The notes beneath the pieces are model-generated. The model saw nothing but the letters and a program-made list of their open reading frames with translations. It did no database searches and was not told the DNA's origin. The translations under genes were made by a program, and so were the position numbers. From NCBI GenBank assembly GCA_029288195.1, contig JARFPR010000058.1:1-12713 (forward strand): a DNA stretch of 12,713 bases. Reading direction: 5' to 3'. The DNA is from Gammaproteobacteria bacterium (GTDB lineage: Bacteria > Pseudomonadota > Gammaproteobacteria > GCA-001735895). Within the stretch, counting starts at the first letter, position 1; every line of letters starts with the position of its first letter. Below, in pieces: positions 1 through 5,654 of the stretch.

Positions 1-122
1 CCGCCCGCCATCGATTCGCTGATCGCGGTGGTAACGAAGGGTTTGATGTAGGTGCCATTTTCCGGCAGGTTGTCGATACGATCTTGTATATCGGCAATTC
101 TAAATACGCTTGGTGCGGTCAT
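1..122 (-). CDS. N-terminal fragment of an unidentified protein, fourth gene of the lrp operon
   Basis: Only the first 40 codons lie in the window; the gene runs off the left edge. The start is well supported: ATG at 122 is preceded on the minus strand by TGGAGAA with six bases between GGAG and the ATG. It begins 29 bases after the stop of the MetX-like gene in the same direction, so it is probably the next gene of that operon. The visible peptide starts MTAPSVFRIADIQDRIDN and later reads TYIKPFVTTAISESMAGG. It has no signal peptide and no membrane segment. The second stretch reminds me of the start of small EutQ/DUF861-type cupins, which often accompany amine-degradation genes, but 40 residues are too few to assign a family. 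Treat it as a hypothetical protein; the reading frame itself is likely real. Confidence 0.6.
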   Translation of the reverse strand, partial: MTAPSVFRIADIQDRIDNLPENGTYIKPFVTTAISESMAG

Positions 123-151
123 GCGGTTCTCCAGGTTTTAATTGGTGAACT

Positions 152-1165
152 TTAGTTATCAAGCAATTCAGAAATTGCCTGGTCGAGATAGTGTTGGAAC
201 TCGGGGTCATTGCCCGGTGACGCGACACAGTGTCCCCAGGGTGAGTCGTAGATGCGCAGTTCGCCGCCGATGATATGTTCGATTTCAATCTGGTTATCCT
301 CGGGGCGGAAATATAAATCATTGTCACAAACGATAACGATAGTTTCCGCCTTGATCGCGTTCAGGGCCGCTTTGAAATCGTTTTGATAGAGATCATTGGC
401 ACTGATGTCGCCCTGTTGCCAGGTCTTGAGCTTGCACAGTAAATCATTGGCGTCCCAGTCGAGATGATCCTGTTCCCAGCCCTGTAACAAAGCCTCGGCG
501 CTGTCGAAGCCCTGCAGACGATACATTTGTTCGCGGTAAAAGGTTTGCGAGAAAGCCCAGCCGGCGTAAACGCGGCCGAACGCTTTCAGGCCTTTTACCG
601 GCGGGCTGGTGTAGTTGCCGTCGGCGTAAACCACGTCGGCCTGTAAGGCTGCCTTAACGCCTTCGAGGAAAACGATATTGTGCTCGGAGGTTTTCGCGGA
701 AGCGCAAAACGGTAGTATCGCGTTGACGAAGTTCGGGTACTGCGCACCCCATTGAAACGACTGGCAACCGGCCATCGACCAACCAGTGACGAGCGCGATG
801 CGGTTGACACCGAGTTTCTCGGTGAGCAATCGATATTGTGCCCGGATATTGTCGTACAGGGTGATATCAGGGAAGTTGGCCGCGTTAAACGGAGCGGGGG
901 TATTGCTCGGTGACGATGAAATACTGTTACCGAACATGTTGACCGATATCACGTAATGACGTGCCGGGTCGATGGCCCTGCCAGTTCCGAAGAAACCCTC
1001 GTTGCGCATATGACTGCCGGTGTAAAAAGTCGGCAGTACCACGACGTTGTCGCGATTTTCGTTAAGCTCGCCATAGGTTTTATAGGCGAGCTGTGCGCCG
1101 GGAAGAACCACGCCCGACTGCAGCTCGAAATCACCGAGGCTAAAAACTGAATGCTCGTCAGGCAT
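152..1165 (-). CDS. MetX-like alpha/beta hydrolase-fold acyltransferase family protein
   Basis: A 337-residue cytoplasmic protein of the homoserine O-acetyltransferase (MetX) superfamily. The catalytic triad can be placed: the nucleophile elbow GWSMAG puts Ser at 130, DND at 281-283 supplies the acid, and GHCVASPG puts His at 312. The N-terminal part has the family features YKTYGELN (28-35), GRAIDPARHYVISVNMFGNS (62-81) and a lid region around 190-260. True MetX proteins usually have GGSMGGMQ at the elbow; here it reads GWSMAGCQ, and the usual GPSS segment is replaced by a serine- and proline-rich SSSPSNTP. This suggests a paralogous clade acting on another substrate, either as acyltransferase or hydrolase. 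The ATG at 1165 lies three bases after the TAA of the ligase gene, so the two are probably translationally coupled; no strong ribosome-binding site is seen. No methionine genes are nearby, which argues against a housekeeping MetX role. Fold is confident, reaction is not. Confidence 0.85.
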   Translation of the reverse strand: MPDEHSVFSLGDFELQSGVVLPGAQLAYKTYGELNENRDNVVVLPTFYTGSHMRNEGFFGTGRAIDPARHYVISVNMFGNSISSSPSNTPAPFNAANFPDITLYDNIRAQYRLLTEKLGVNRIALVTGWSMAGCQSFQWGAQYPNFVNAILPFCASAKTSEHNIVFLEGVKAALQADVVYADGNYTSPPVKGLKAFGRVYAGWAFSQTFYREQMYRLQGFDSAEALLQGWEQDHLDWDANDLLCKLKTWQQGDISANDLYQNDFKAALNAIKAETIVIVCDNDLYFRPEDNQIEIEHIIGGELRIYDSPWGHCVASPGNDPEFQHYLDQAISELLDN

Positions 1166-1168
1166 GGT

Positions 1169-2593
1169 TTAGTAGAGTCTCAGGTACTCCCTGACTTCCC
1201 AGTCGGTAGTTTCCTGGTGATAACGTTCCCATTCGTCGATCTTGTAAGCGAGGAAAGATCGCATCATCGCTTCACCCATGACGGTTTTGGCCAGTTCACT
1301 CCTGCCTAATTGCTCGGTCGCTTCCATCAGGTTACGTGGCAGCGGGGTCAGGGTGCGCTTTTCCTTCTCCTTATCATCCATTACATAGAGATCCTCATCG
1401 AGCGATGGACCTGGATCCAGCTTGTTGACCAGTCCCTCTACCTGGGCGGCGAGCATCATGCCGAGTCCGAGATAGGGGTTCATGCACATATCGGCGGCGC
1501 GGTTTTCAATCGCGAAACGGCTTTGCGGCAGGCGCAGCATGGCCGAGCGGTTATTGGTGCCGTAAACCATATGCGTCGGGGCCCAGGTATAGGTGCCACC
1601 TTCGAAACCACCGACCTTGGGTACCAGCCCGTTATACGAATTGACCGTACTGCAGGCGACCGCGGTTATCGCTGCACCGTTCTTGAGAATGCCGCCAAGC
1701 GCGTGCTTGACCTCGTCGCTCCAGTTGCCGTCTTCACCCTCGTAAATGTTGACCCCCGGGTTGTCGACTTTTTGCATTGAAACATTCATATGCGCGCCCG
1801 AACGCCAGTCGCCGGTGGTCGGCTTGGGCATGAAGGTAATGAACATGCCATGCTTCTTGGCGATCTCCTTGAGCAGGATGCGCAGGAATACGAAGCGATC
1901 GGCCATCTCCAGGACATTGGTGTAATGAAAGTCGAGTTCGAATTGTGAATAAGCGCCTTCGGCGACCACGTCGTGCAGATTCCAGCCGAGGTCCTCGAGG
2001 ATGTCGATCATTTCGCCGAGAAAGCCCATCGAATCGAGCGAATACTCGACGTCGTAGCCGAAAGCCTGGCGACGCGGGCGGATGCCTTCACCCGGCATGG
2101 GGTCATCATCGAATGCCTTGACCGGCATACCATTGTCATCCCATTGCATGGTGATGAATTCGGGTTCGATACCGGCCATCATCATGTAGCCCTGGTCGGC
2201 TGCGTCGCGCATGATGCGTTTCAAAGACTGGCGCGGGCACAGGTTGTACGGCTTATCTTCCCACCACAGATCGGCAAAGACCCAGGCGATGGTTTTGTCC
2301 CAGGGGCAGATCTGGATGGTGTCGATATCGGGTAATGGTACCTGGTCTGAATCCGCGGGGCCGAGCTCGGGCACGAATGATACCGAGTGAACCGCAAACT
2401 GGGGACCCTTTCCCATGCACAGCGGCACGAAATCGCTGATCGGAACCGGCTTGGTTTTGGGTTGCCCGAACATATCGATCCAGCAGGACAGGATGTACTT
2501 GACGCCAGCGTCCTCGAGTTTCTTTTTTTCGATTTCGAGGCGGTCAGAATCCGGCAATGCGTCGGCGAAATTTTCGTAATAGTGGCTACTCAT
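1169..2593 (-). CDS. Glutamine synthetase-family ligase, GlnT/gamma-glutamylamide synthetase type
   Basis: A 474-residue protein with the complete GSI fold: beta-grasp N-terminal domain (about 28-115) with WIDMFGQPKTKP, whose Asp40 matches the ammonium-site Asp, then the catalytic domain. Metal and substrate residues are visible: GIEPEF (E143, E145), AEGAYSQFEL (E212, E219), GAHMNVS (H268), NNRSAMLRLP (R349) and AIENRAAD (E363, R365), so it should be active. The segment from NSYNGLVP (318) to NNRSA (351) is about nine residues longer than in ordinary GlnA and contains TYTWAPTHMVYG. As I recall it, that resembles the GlnT/gamma-glutamylmethylamide synthetase group, and the usual NSYKR is NSYNG. 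It probably joins glutamate to an amine with ATP. The frame is open to 2668, but ATG 2593 is chosen because GAGGAA sits eight bases upstream and homology starts there; the longer form would overlap the lrp gene. It lies 22 bases after lrp in the same operon. PuuA-type gamma-glutamylputrescine synthetase is an alternative. Confidence 0.88.
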   Translation of the reverse strand: MSSHYYENFADALPDSDRLEIEKKKLEDAGVKYILSCWIDMFGQPKTKPVPISDFVPLCMGKGPQFAVHSVSFVPELGPADSDQVPLPDIDTIQICPWDKTIAWVFADLWWEDKPYNLCPRQSLKRIMRDAADQGYMMMAGIEPEFITMQWDDNGMPVKAFDDDPMPGEGIRPRRQAFGYDVEYSLDSMGFLGEMIDILEDLGWNLHDVVAEGAYSQFELDFHYTNVLEMADRFVFLRILLKEIAKKHGMFITFMPKPTTGDWRSGAHMNVSMQKVDNPGVNIYEGEDGNWSDEVKHALGGILKNGAAITAVACSTVNSYNGLVPKVGGFEGGTYTWAPTHMVYGTNNRSAMLRLPQSRFAIENRAADMCMNPYLGLGMMLAAQVEGLVNKLDPGPSLDEDLYVMDDKEKEKRTLTPLPRNLMEATEQLGRSELAKTVMGEAMMRSFLAYKIDEWERYHQETTDWEVREYLRLY

Positions 2594-2615
2594 TTTTAAG
2601 TTCCTCGGGTAGTCG

Positions 2616-3128
2616 TTATTGTGCCTGCCGCTTGAGCAGGAACTGGTTTTTAAACATCTCGATGCCACTCATGACCTCGATTTGATCGATATCATCGTGA
2701 CCGAAACAGTGCTGTTCAAGAAAGGACTGGAATGCGCCACGCGTCTCGCAGACAACTTCGATCAGCAGGTCATAGCGCCCGGAAACCCAGAGCACGTAAA
2801 CGACCTCGCCGAGCTCGCTAAGACGGTGGGCAACGCTGCGCGGCGTTGCCGGACTTGCAACCTTGATACCGATCATCGCGTCGGCCTTGTAGCGGATTGC
2901 CATCGGGTCGGCGAGAGCGACGATCTTGAGCGCGCCGCTTTGTTTCATCGACTGCACGCGATTGCGGATGGTGCCCTCCGATACCTGCAGCCTGCGGGCG
3001 ATATCCTTATACGGCAGGCGTCCGTCATCCTGCAGCATCTTGATGATGGCGCGATTGAGATCGTCCTCGGTCGAGGCGATGCCACGGGATTTCGATGACG
3101 CCATGGGCACTGCTGCTTCGGATGGCAT
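2616..3128 (-). CDS. Lrp/AsnC-family transcriptional regulator
   Basis: A 170-residue regulator. Residues about 22-66 form the AsnC-type winged helix-turn-helix (DDLNRAIIKMLQDDGRL, then YKDIARRLQVSEGTIRNRVQ), followed by a RAM ligand-binding and oligomerisation domain (about 83-160) with VVYVLWVSGRYDLLIEVVC. Proteins of this family usually respond to amino acids or related small molecules and act as dimers to octamers. It is the first gene of the leftward operon with the glutamine-synthetase-like ligase 22 bases downstream, and it is divergent from the Rieske gene, so it most likely controls both directions from the shared AT-rich gap. The start is uncertain: ATG 3128 has no good ribosome-binding site, and ATG 3104 (Met9) is an equally possible start preceded by a weak purine-rich stretch. 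Related regulators sit in ectoine (doeX/asnC) and other amino-acid catabolic clusters; the effector here cannot be named. Confidence 0.9.
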   Translation of the reverse strand: MPSEAAVPMASSKSRGIASTEDDLNRAIIKMLQDDGRLPYKDIARRLQVSEGTIRNRVQSMKQSGALKIVALADPMAIRYKADAMIGIKVASPATPRSVAHRLSELGEVVYVLWVSGRYDLLIEVVCETRGAFQSFLEQHCFGHDDIDQIEVMSGIEMFKNQFLLKRQAQ

Positions 3129-3157
3129 ATTGTGATAATCGTGATTTAAAGCGCCAT

Positions 3158-3186
3158 ATTATTGTGGAAAAAGTAGGTTAATGCAA
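3158..3186 (-). promoter_or_regulatory. Candidate sigma-70-like promoter of the lrp operon
   Basis: On the minus strand, TTGCAT (3186-3181) and AATAAT (3163-3158) are separated by 17 bases. The -10 matches five of six consensus positions and the -35 three of six. It lies 30 bases upstream of the ATG at 3128. The spacer contains one arm of the inverted repeat, so a regulator bound there would cover the promoter. This is a visual call only. Confidence 0.35.
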
Positions 3187-3263
3187 AATAAATTGACGAA
3201 AACGTAATATAGTCGTTTGTTTTTACTTCGAAAGCTTAAATTTTTGTGCTAATTTAGCCTACT
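3172..3263. repeat. Widely spaced inverted repeat AGTAGGYTAA in the lrp/Rieske gap
   Basis: AGTAGGTTAAT at 3172-3182 recurs in reverse orientation as ATTTAGCCTACT at 3252-3263 (reverse complement AGTAGGCTAAAT). Nine of the first ten positions agree. The arms are about 80 bases apart centre to centre, close to eight helical turns. One arm lies in the candidate lrp promoter, the other just upstream of the Rieske ribosome-binding site. This fits paired binding by an Lrp-type oligomer with DNA looping or wrapping, but no such binding is shown by the sequence. Confidence 0.45.
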
Positions 3264-3279
3264 CTTGTGGAGTGAAGCG

Positions 3280-4392
3280 ATGCTCGACCAGTCACTATTC
3301 GATGACTTCGATGCGCCGGGTGCGGTGTCTCACGGTTTGCCGGCGGAGGCCTATATTGGCGACGACTTTATGCGCGTCGAGCGAGGCACCCTGTTCAGCG
3401 ATAACTGGGTGTTCGTGGGGTATGCCCACCAGCTTGAGCGCAGTGGCGATATCAAGCCAATCGAAGTAGCGGGCCTGCCGTTGTTTCTGCTGCGTGATCA
3501 ACAGGATGAAATAGTCACGTTCCACAACGTCTGCCGTCATCGCAACCTGAAGCTGGTCGATAGCGACGGGAACTGCGGCAAACTGATTCGTTGTCCATAC
3601 CACAGCTGGAGCTACGACCTTTGCGGAGCGCTTAAAAACGCCCCTTATTTCGGTGGCACGATGCGGGAAATGCCACAGGACTTCTCCTTCGCCGACAATG
3701 GCTTGCTTCCGGTACACTGCGCGGTCTGGCATGACTGGATTTTCGTAAACCTGTGCGCAAATCCAGGCGCGTTTGATGACTTCCTGGCGCCGTTGAAGCG
3801 TCAATTGGGTAAGATCGACGTCACCGAGTACCTGCCGGTTGCGATGCTTGATTTCGGCGAAGTGGCCTGCAACTGGAAATTGCTGATGGAGAACTTCATC
3901 GAGCCATACCACGTCCAGTTCGTGCACAACAAGACCACCGAACAACCGCTGGAAGATCACTATACGGTGGTCGATGAACATTGTGTCGGCAGTGCGGTCG
4001 AGCTGGGTCCCGAGCAGGTTGCCAGCGCCAGGCCAGGAACACTGGGTGTAACCTCACACTACCTGACGTTGTTTCCGAATTTTATCATGGGCACCTACCA
4101 GCCGGACCAGATGGGTGTTTACCTTAACCAGCCGATTGCGCCCGGACGCACCCGCCAGTATCGGGTCATTTACACACACAAGGACGCGCACTATAGTGAT
4201 GCGCAGGTTAAAGAGATGTGCGATTTGTGGCATAAAGTGCACCTTGAAGACCATGAGATGTGTGTCCGCATGCAGCAGGGACGCCATTCGCCGCTGGCGT
4301 CGCAGGGCGGCTGGCTGTCACCGCGCTGGGAAAATAGCGTCAGAAAATTTCAGGAGCTGGTTGCCGCTGCAATTCGGCCAAAGCTTAAATAA
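3280..4392 (+). CDS. Rieske non-heme iron oxygenase, catalytic (alpha) subunit
   Basis: A 370-residue soluble oxygenase. The N-terminal Rieske domain (about 40-150) has CRH (C85, H87) and RCPYHSW (C105, H108) for the [2Fe-2S] cluster. The catalytic domain has NWKLLMENFIEPYHVQFVH, giving iron ligands H211 and H216, with D324 in LEDHEMC as likely third ligand. The residue between the two centres is Glu208 (EPYH), as in carnitine and betaine type monooxygenases, rather than the Asp of naphthalene-type dioxygenases. It probably hydroxylates or N-demethylates a small molecule such as a quaternary amine or N-methyl compound, but an aromatic substrate is not excluded. It needs an electron-donating reductase, and none is encoded in the window. 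The frame is open from TTG 3265; ATG 3280 is chosen because GGAG lies seven bases before it. The gene is divergent from lrp and followed after 11 bases by the glyoxalase-like gene. Confidence 0.92.
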   Translation: MLDQSLFDDFDAPGAVSHGLPAEAYIGDDFMRVERGTLFSDNWVFVGYAHQLERSGDIKPIEVAGLPLFLLRDQQDEIVTFHNVCRHRNLKLVDSDGNCGKLIRCPYHSWSYDLCGALKNAPYFGGTMREMPQDFSFADNGLLPVHCAVWHDWIFVNLCANPGAFDDFLAPLKRQLGKIDVTEYLPVAMLDFGEVACNWKLLMENFIEPYHVQFVHNKTTEQPLEDHYTVVDEHCVGSAVELGPEQVASARPGTLGVTSHYLTLFPNFIMGTYQPDQMGVYLNQPIAPGRTRQYRVIYTHKDAHYSDAQVKEMCDLWHKVHLEDHEMCVRMQQGRHSPLASQGGWLSPRWENSVRKFQELVAAAIRPKLK

Positions 4393-4403
4393 TCGAGGAT
4401 AAA

Positions 4404-4817
4404 ATGAGTAAACCCGACTTTCGACTCGACCACACCATGATCAGAGTTTTCGACCAGGATAAAACCCTGGACTTCTACACCCGCATCCTGGGGATGAAAA
4501 TATTGCGCCAGAATGAGTACCCGGACGGACGATTCACCAACACCTTCGTTGGTTACCAGGGCGAGGACGACGGCACCACGATTGAGATGACTTACAACTG
4601 GGACCAGCAGGAGCCCTATGATTTCGGCAATGCCTGGGGACACTTCGCGCTCAAGGTTTCCGATGTTTATTCAACCGCGGAATATCTCAAGTCCGAGGGC
4701 GTCGAATTCGTGCGCGAGCCCGGACCGATGAACGCGGGTACGCGCATCATCGCCTTCTTCAAGGACCCGAACGGATACGTCATCGAACTCAATGAACCCC
4801 TGTCGAAAGACAACTAG
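4404..4817 (+). CDS. gloA: Glyoxalase I-like protein (lactoylglutathione lyase family)
   Basis: A 137-residue vicinal-oxygen-chelate protein made of two beta-alpha-beta-beta-beta modules. The four expected metal ligands are visible: H10 (LDHTMIRV), E61 (TTIEMTYN), H80 (GHFALKV) and E128 (GYVIELNE). These match the His/Glu/His/Glu set of E. coli glyoxalase I, a nickel/cobalt-type enzyme that isomerises the glutathione hemithioacetal of methylglyoxal to S-lactoylglutathione. Length is typical for bacterial GloA. ATG 4404 has GAGGA four bases upstream, and it starts 11 bases after the Rieske stop, so the two are very probably co-transcribed. The pairing hints at removal of a reactive 2-oxoaldehyde formed by the oxygenase pathway, or that this member has a pathway-specific substrate. 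The gloA symbol reflects close family resemblance; substrate is unproven. Confidence 0.85.
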   Translation: MSKPDFRLDHTMIRVFDQDKTLDFYTRILGMKILRQNEYPDGRFTNTFVGYQGEDDGTTIEMTYNWDQQEPYDFGNAWGHFALKVSDVYSTAEYLKSEGVEFVREPGPMNAGTRIIAFFKDPNGYVIELNEPLSKDN

Positions 4818-4854
4818 CTGCCGGGCCATCATCACGGCCTGAGCGGAGGATCTC

Positions 4855-4872
4855 AAGACCTACCAGGTTTTT
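4855..4872 (+). terminator. Weak hairpin after the Rieske-gloA operon
   Basis: AAGACCT (4855-4861), loop ACC, then AGGTTTT (4865-4871) can form a seven-base-pair stem with one G-T pair, ending in a short T run. It lies 38 bases after the gloA-like stop. The T residues are partly in the stem and the stem is AT-rich at its base, so this is at best a weak intrinsic terminator. Confidence 0.3.
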
Positions 4873-4951
4873 CCCCGTTTCCGGTATCGGTGCCTGCATC
4901 CAAACGCTATATCATTTCTCAAATCTCGTGGTTTGTTGGTAACCGCAGAAT

Positions 4952-4980
4952 TTTACCTTCCTCAATTAATTTGTTATGTT
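4952..4980 (+). promoter_or_regulatory. Candidate promoter of the zrgA zinc operon
   Basis: TTTACC (4952-4957) and TATGTT (4975-4980) are separated by 17 bases, each matching four of six sigma-70 consensus positions. The -10 hexamer lies inside the Zur-type palindrome, and the zrgA ATG is 39 bases further on. The overlap is what gives this call weight; the elements alone are modest. Confidence 0.5.
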
Positions 4981-4986
4981 ATAACA
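4972..4986 (+). promoter_or_regulatory. Zur box (zinc uptake regulator operator)
   Basis: TGTTATGTTATAACA is palindromic about its central T with a single mismatch. It differs at one position from the proteobacterial Zur core TGTTATA-N-TATAACA. It lies 33 bases before the ATG of a zinc-binding-protein operon and overlaps the candidate -10. Zinc-loaded Zur would therefore block transcription when zinc is plentiful. The match of site and regulated gene makes this a strong call, although zur itself is not in the window. Confidence 0.85.
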
Positions 4987-5019
4987 TATTAGACATTACG
5001 ACTCGACAGGACTATCGCA

Positions 5020-5628
5020 ATGCTCAAAAAACCTACTCTGGTTGCACTCGCTTTCGCATGCTCGACCCCAGCGATTGCACAGCAATCCGCGCATGTACAT
5101 GGCTTCGTCTCGATCAATCTCGCCATTGATGACGAGAAACTGCAAATCGAGTTCGTTTCACCGGCCGAAAGTATCGTCGGCTTCGAATACGAGCCGTCGA
5201 CCGCGACCGAGCGCAAAGCGGTAGTGGACGCAATCGCACTGCTGCGTAATCCCGCAAAGTTGTTTGTCCTGCCCGCGGGTGCCGGCTGCGAGTTGCACGA
5301 GGTAGAGGCCGAGCGGCATGTCGAGGACGACCACGAAGAGCATGCTGAACACGAAGAACATAAAGAACACGAAGAAGATGAGCACGCGAAGCACGGAGAA
5401 GATGGCGAAGACGAGCACGCCCACGAGGATTCGGGCGTGGGTGAAAGTCACTCCGAGTTTCATGCGCACTACCATTTCGACTGCAAGAATACCGTGATCG
5501 AAACCATTGAGTTGCGCCTGTTCGAGACCTGGCCGCGAATCGAAGAGGTCCGCGTGCAGGCGCTGACGCCGCGCGGCCAGGTTGGGGATAATATCGGTGC
5601 TAGCGATCCGGTAATCAGGTTACAATAG
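5020..5628 (+). CDS. zrgA: ZrgA-family (DUF2796) His-rich periplasmic zinc-binding protein
   Basis: A 202-residue exported protein. Residues 1-20 form a signal peptide with a lysine-containing N-terminus, a hydrophobic stretch and a likely AIA cleavage site before QQ. The mature protein begins with AHVHGFVSINLAID, typical of DUF2796. A central acidic loop (about 93-152) contains 15 histidines alternating with Glu/Asp, a likely zinc-binding segment, and is flanked by Cys90 and Cys155, which may form a disulfide. The C-terminal part (155-202) has the family stretch ELRLFETWPRIEEVRVQ. Zur-regulated homologues are known in Vibrio (zrgA) and Pseudomonas (PA4063), where they support zinc acquisition. 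CAGGA lies eight bases upstream of the ATG. Downstream, after 26 bases, come the ABC ATPase and permease genes of the same operon. The repetitive GAA/CAC codons of the loop are low-complexity and may vary in length between strains. Confidence 0.9.
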   Translation: MLKKPTLVALAFACSTPAIAQQSAHVHGFVSINLAIDDEKLQIEFVSPAESIVGFEYEPSTATERKAVVDAIALLRNPAKLFVLPAGAGCELHEVEAERHVEDDHEEHAEHEEHKEHEEDEHAKHGEDGEDEHAHEDSGVGESHSEFHAHYHFDCKNTVIETIELRLFETWPRIEEVRVQALTPRGQVGDNIGASDPVIRLQ

Positions 5629-5654
5629 ATCGAGCCAAATTACCTTCACCCGAA

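Larger units (their letters stand above)
3129..3279. promoter_or_regulatory. Divergent AT-rich control region between lrp and the Rieske gene
   Basis: A 151-base gap, much more AT-rich than its neighbours, lies between the divergent lrp and Rieske genes and must hold both promoters. It contains a far-spaced inverted repeat at its two ends (entered separately), a candidate leftward promoter, and an A/T tract of 12 bases bounded by AGC and GCT (3233-3250), which is reminiscent of Lrp-type sites. No convincing -35/-10 pair was found for the rightward Rieske promoter. The Rieske ribosome-binding site GGAG is at 3269-3272. Confidence 0.65.

Noticed and set aside
1310..2335. Plus-strand frames of 156 and 120 codons inside the ligase gene
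   Set aside because: Both are shadows of the glutamine-synthetase-like gene and have no plausible start signals.
2619..3098. Long open frame on the plus strand opposite the lrp gene
   Set aside because: It mirrors a clear Lrp/AsnC coding sequence, has no ribosome-binding site or recognisable domain, and arises from the codon pattern of the real gene.
3192..3210. TTGACG followed by TATAGT as a promoter for the Rieske gene
   Set aside because: The spacing is only nine bases, far too short for a sigma-70 promoter.
3295..3981. 228-codon minus-strand frame inside the Rieske gene
   Set aside because: It is antisense to a protein with intact Rieske and iron-ligand motifs and its translation shows no family features.
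4890..5129. 79-codon plus frame spanning the Zur box and the zrgA start
   Set aside because: It runs through the promoter and the beginning of zrgA in another frame; zrgA has a good signal peptide and family match.
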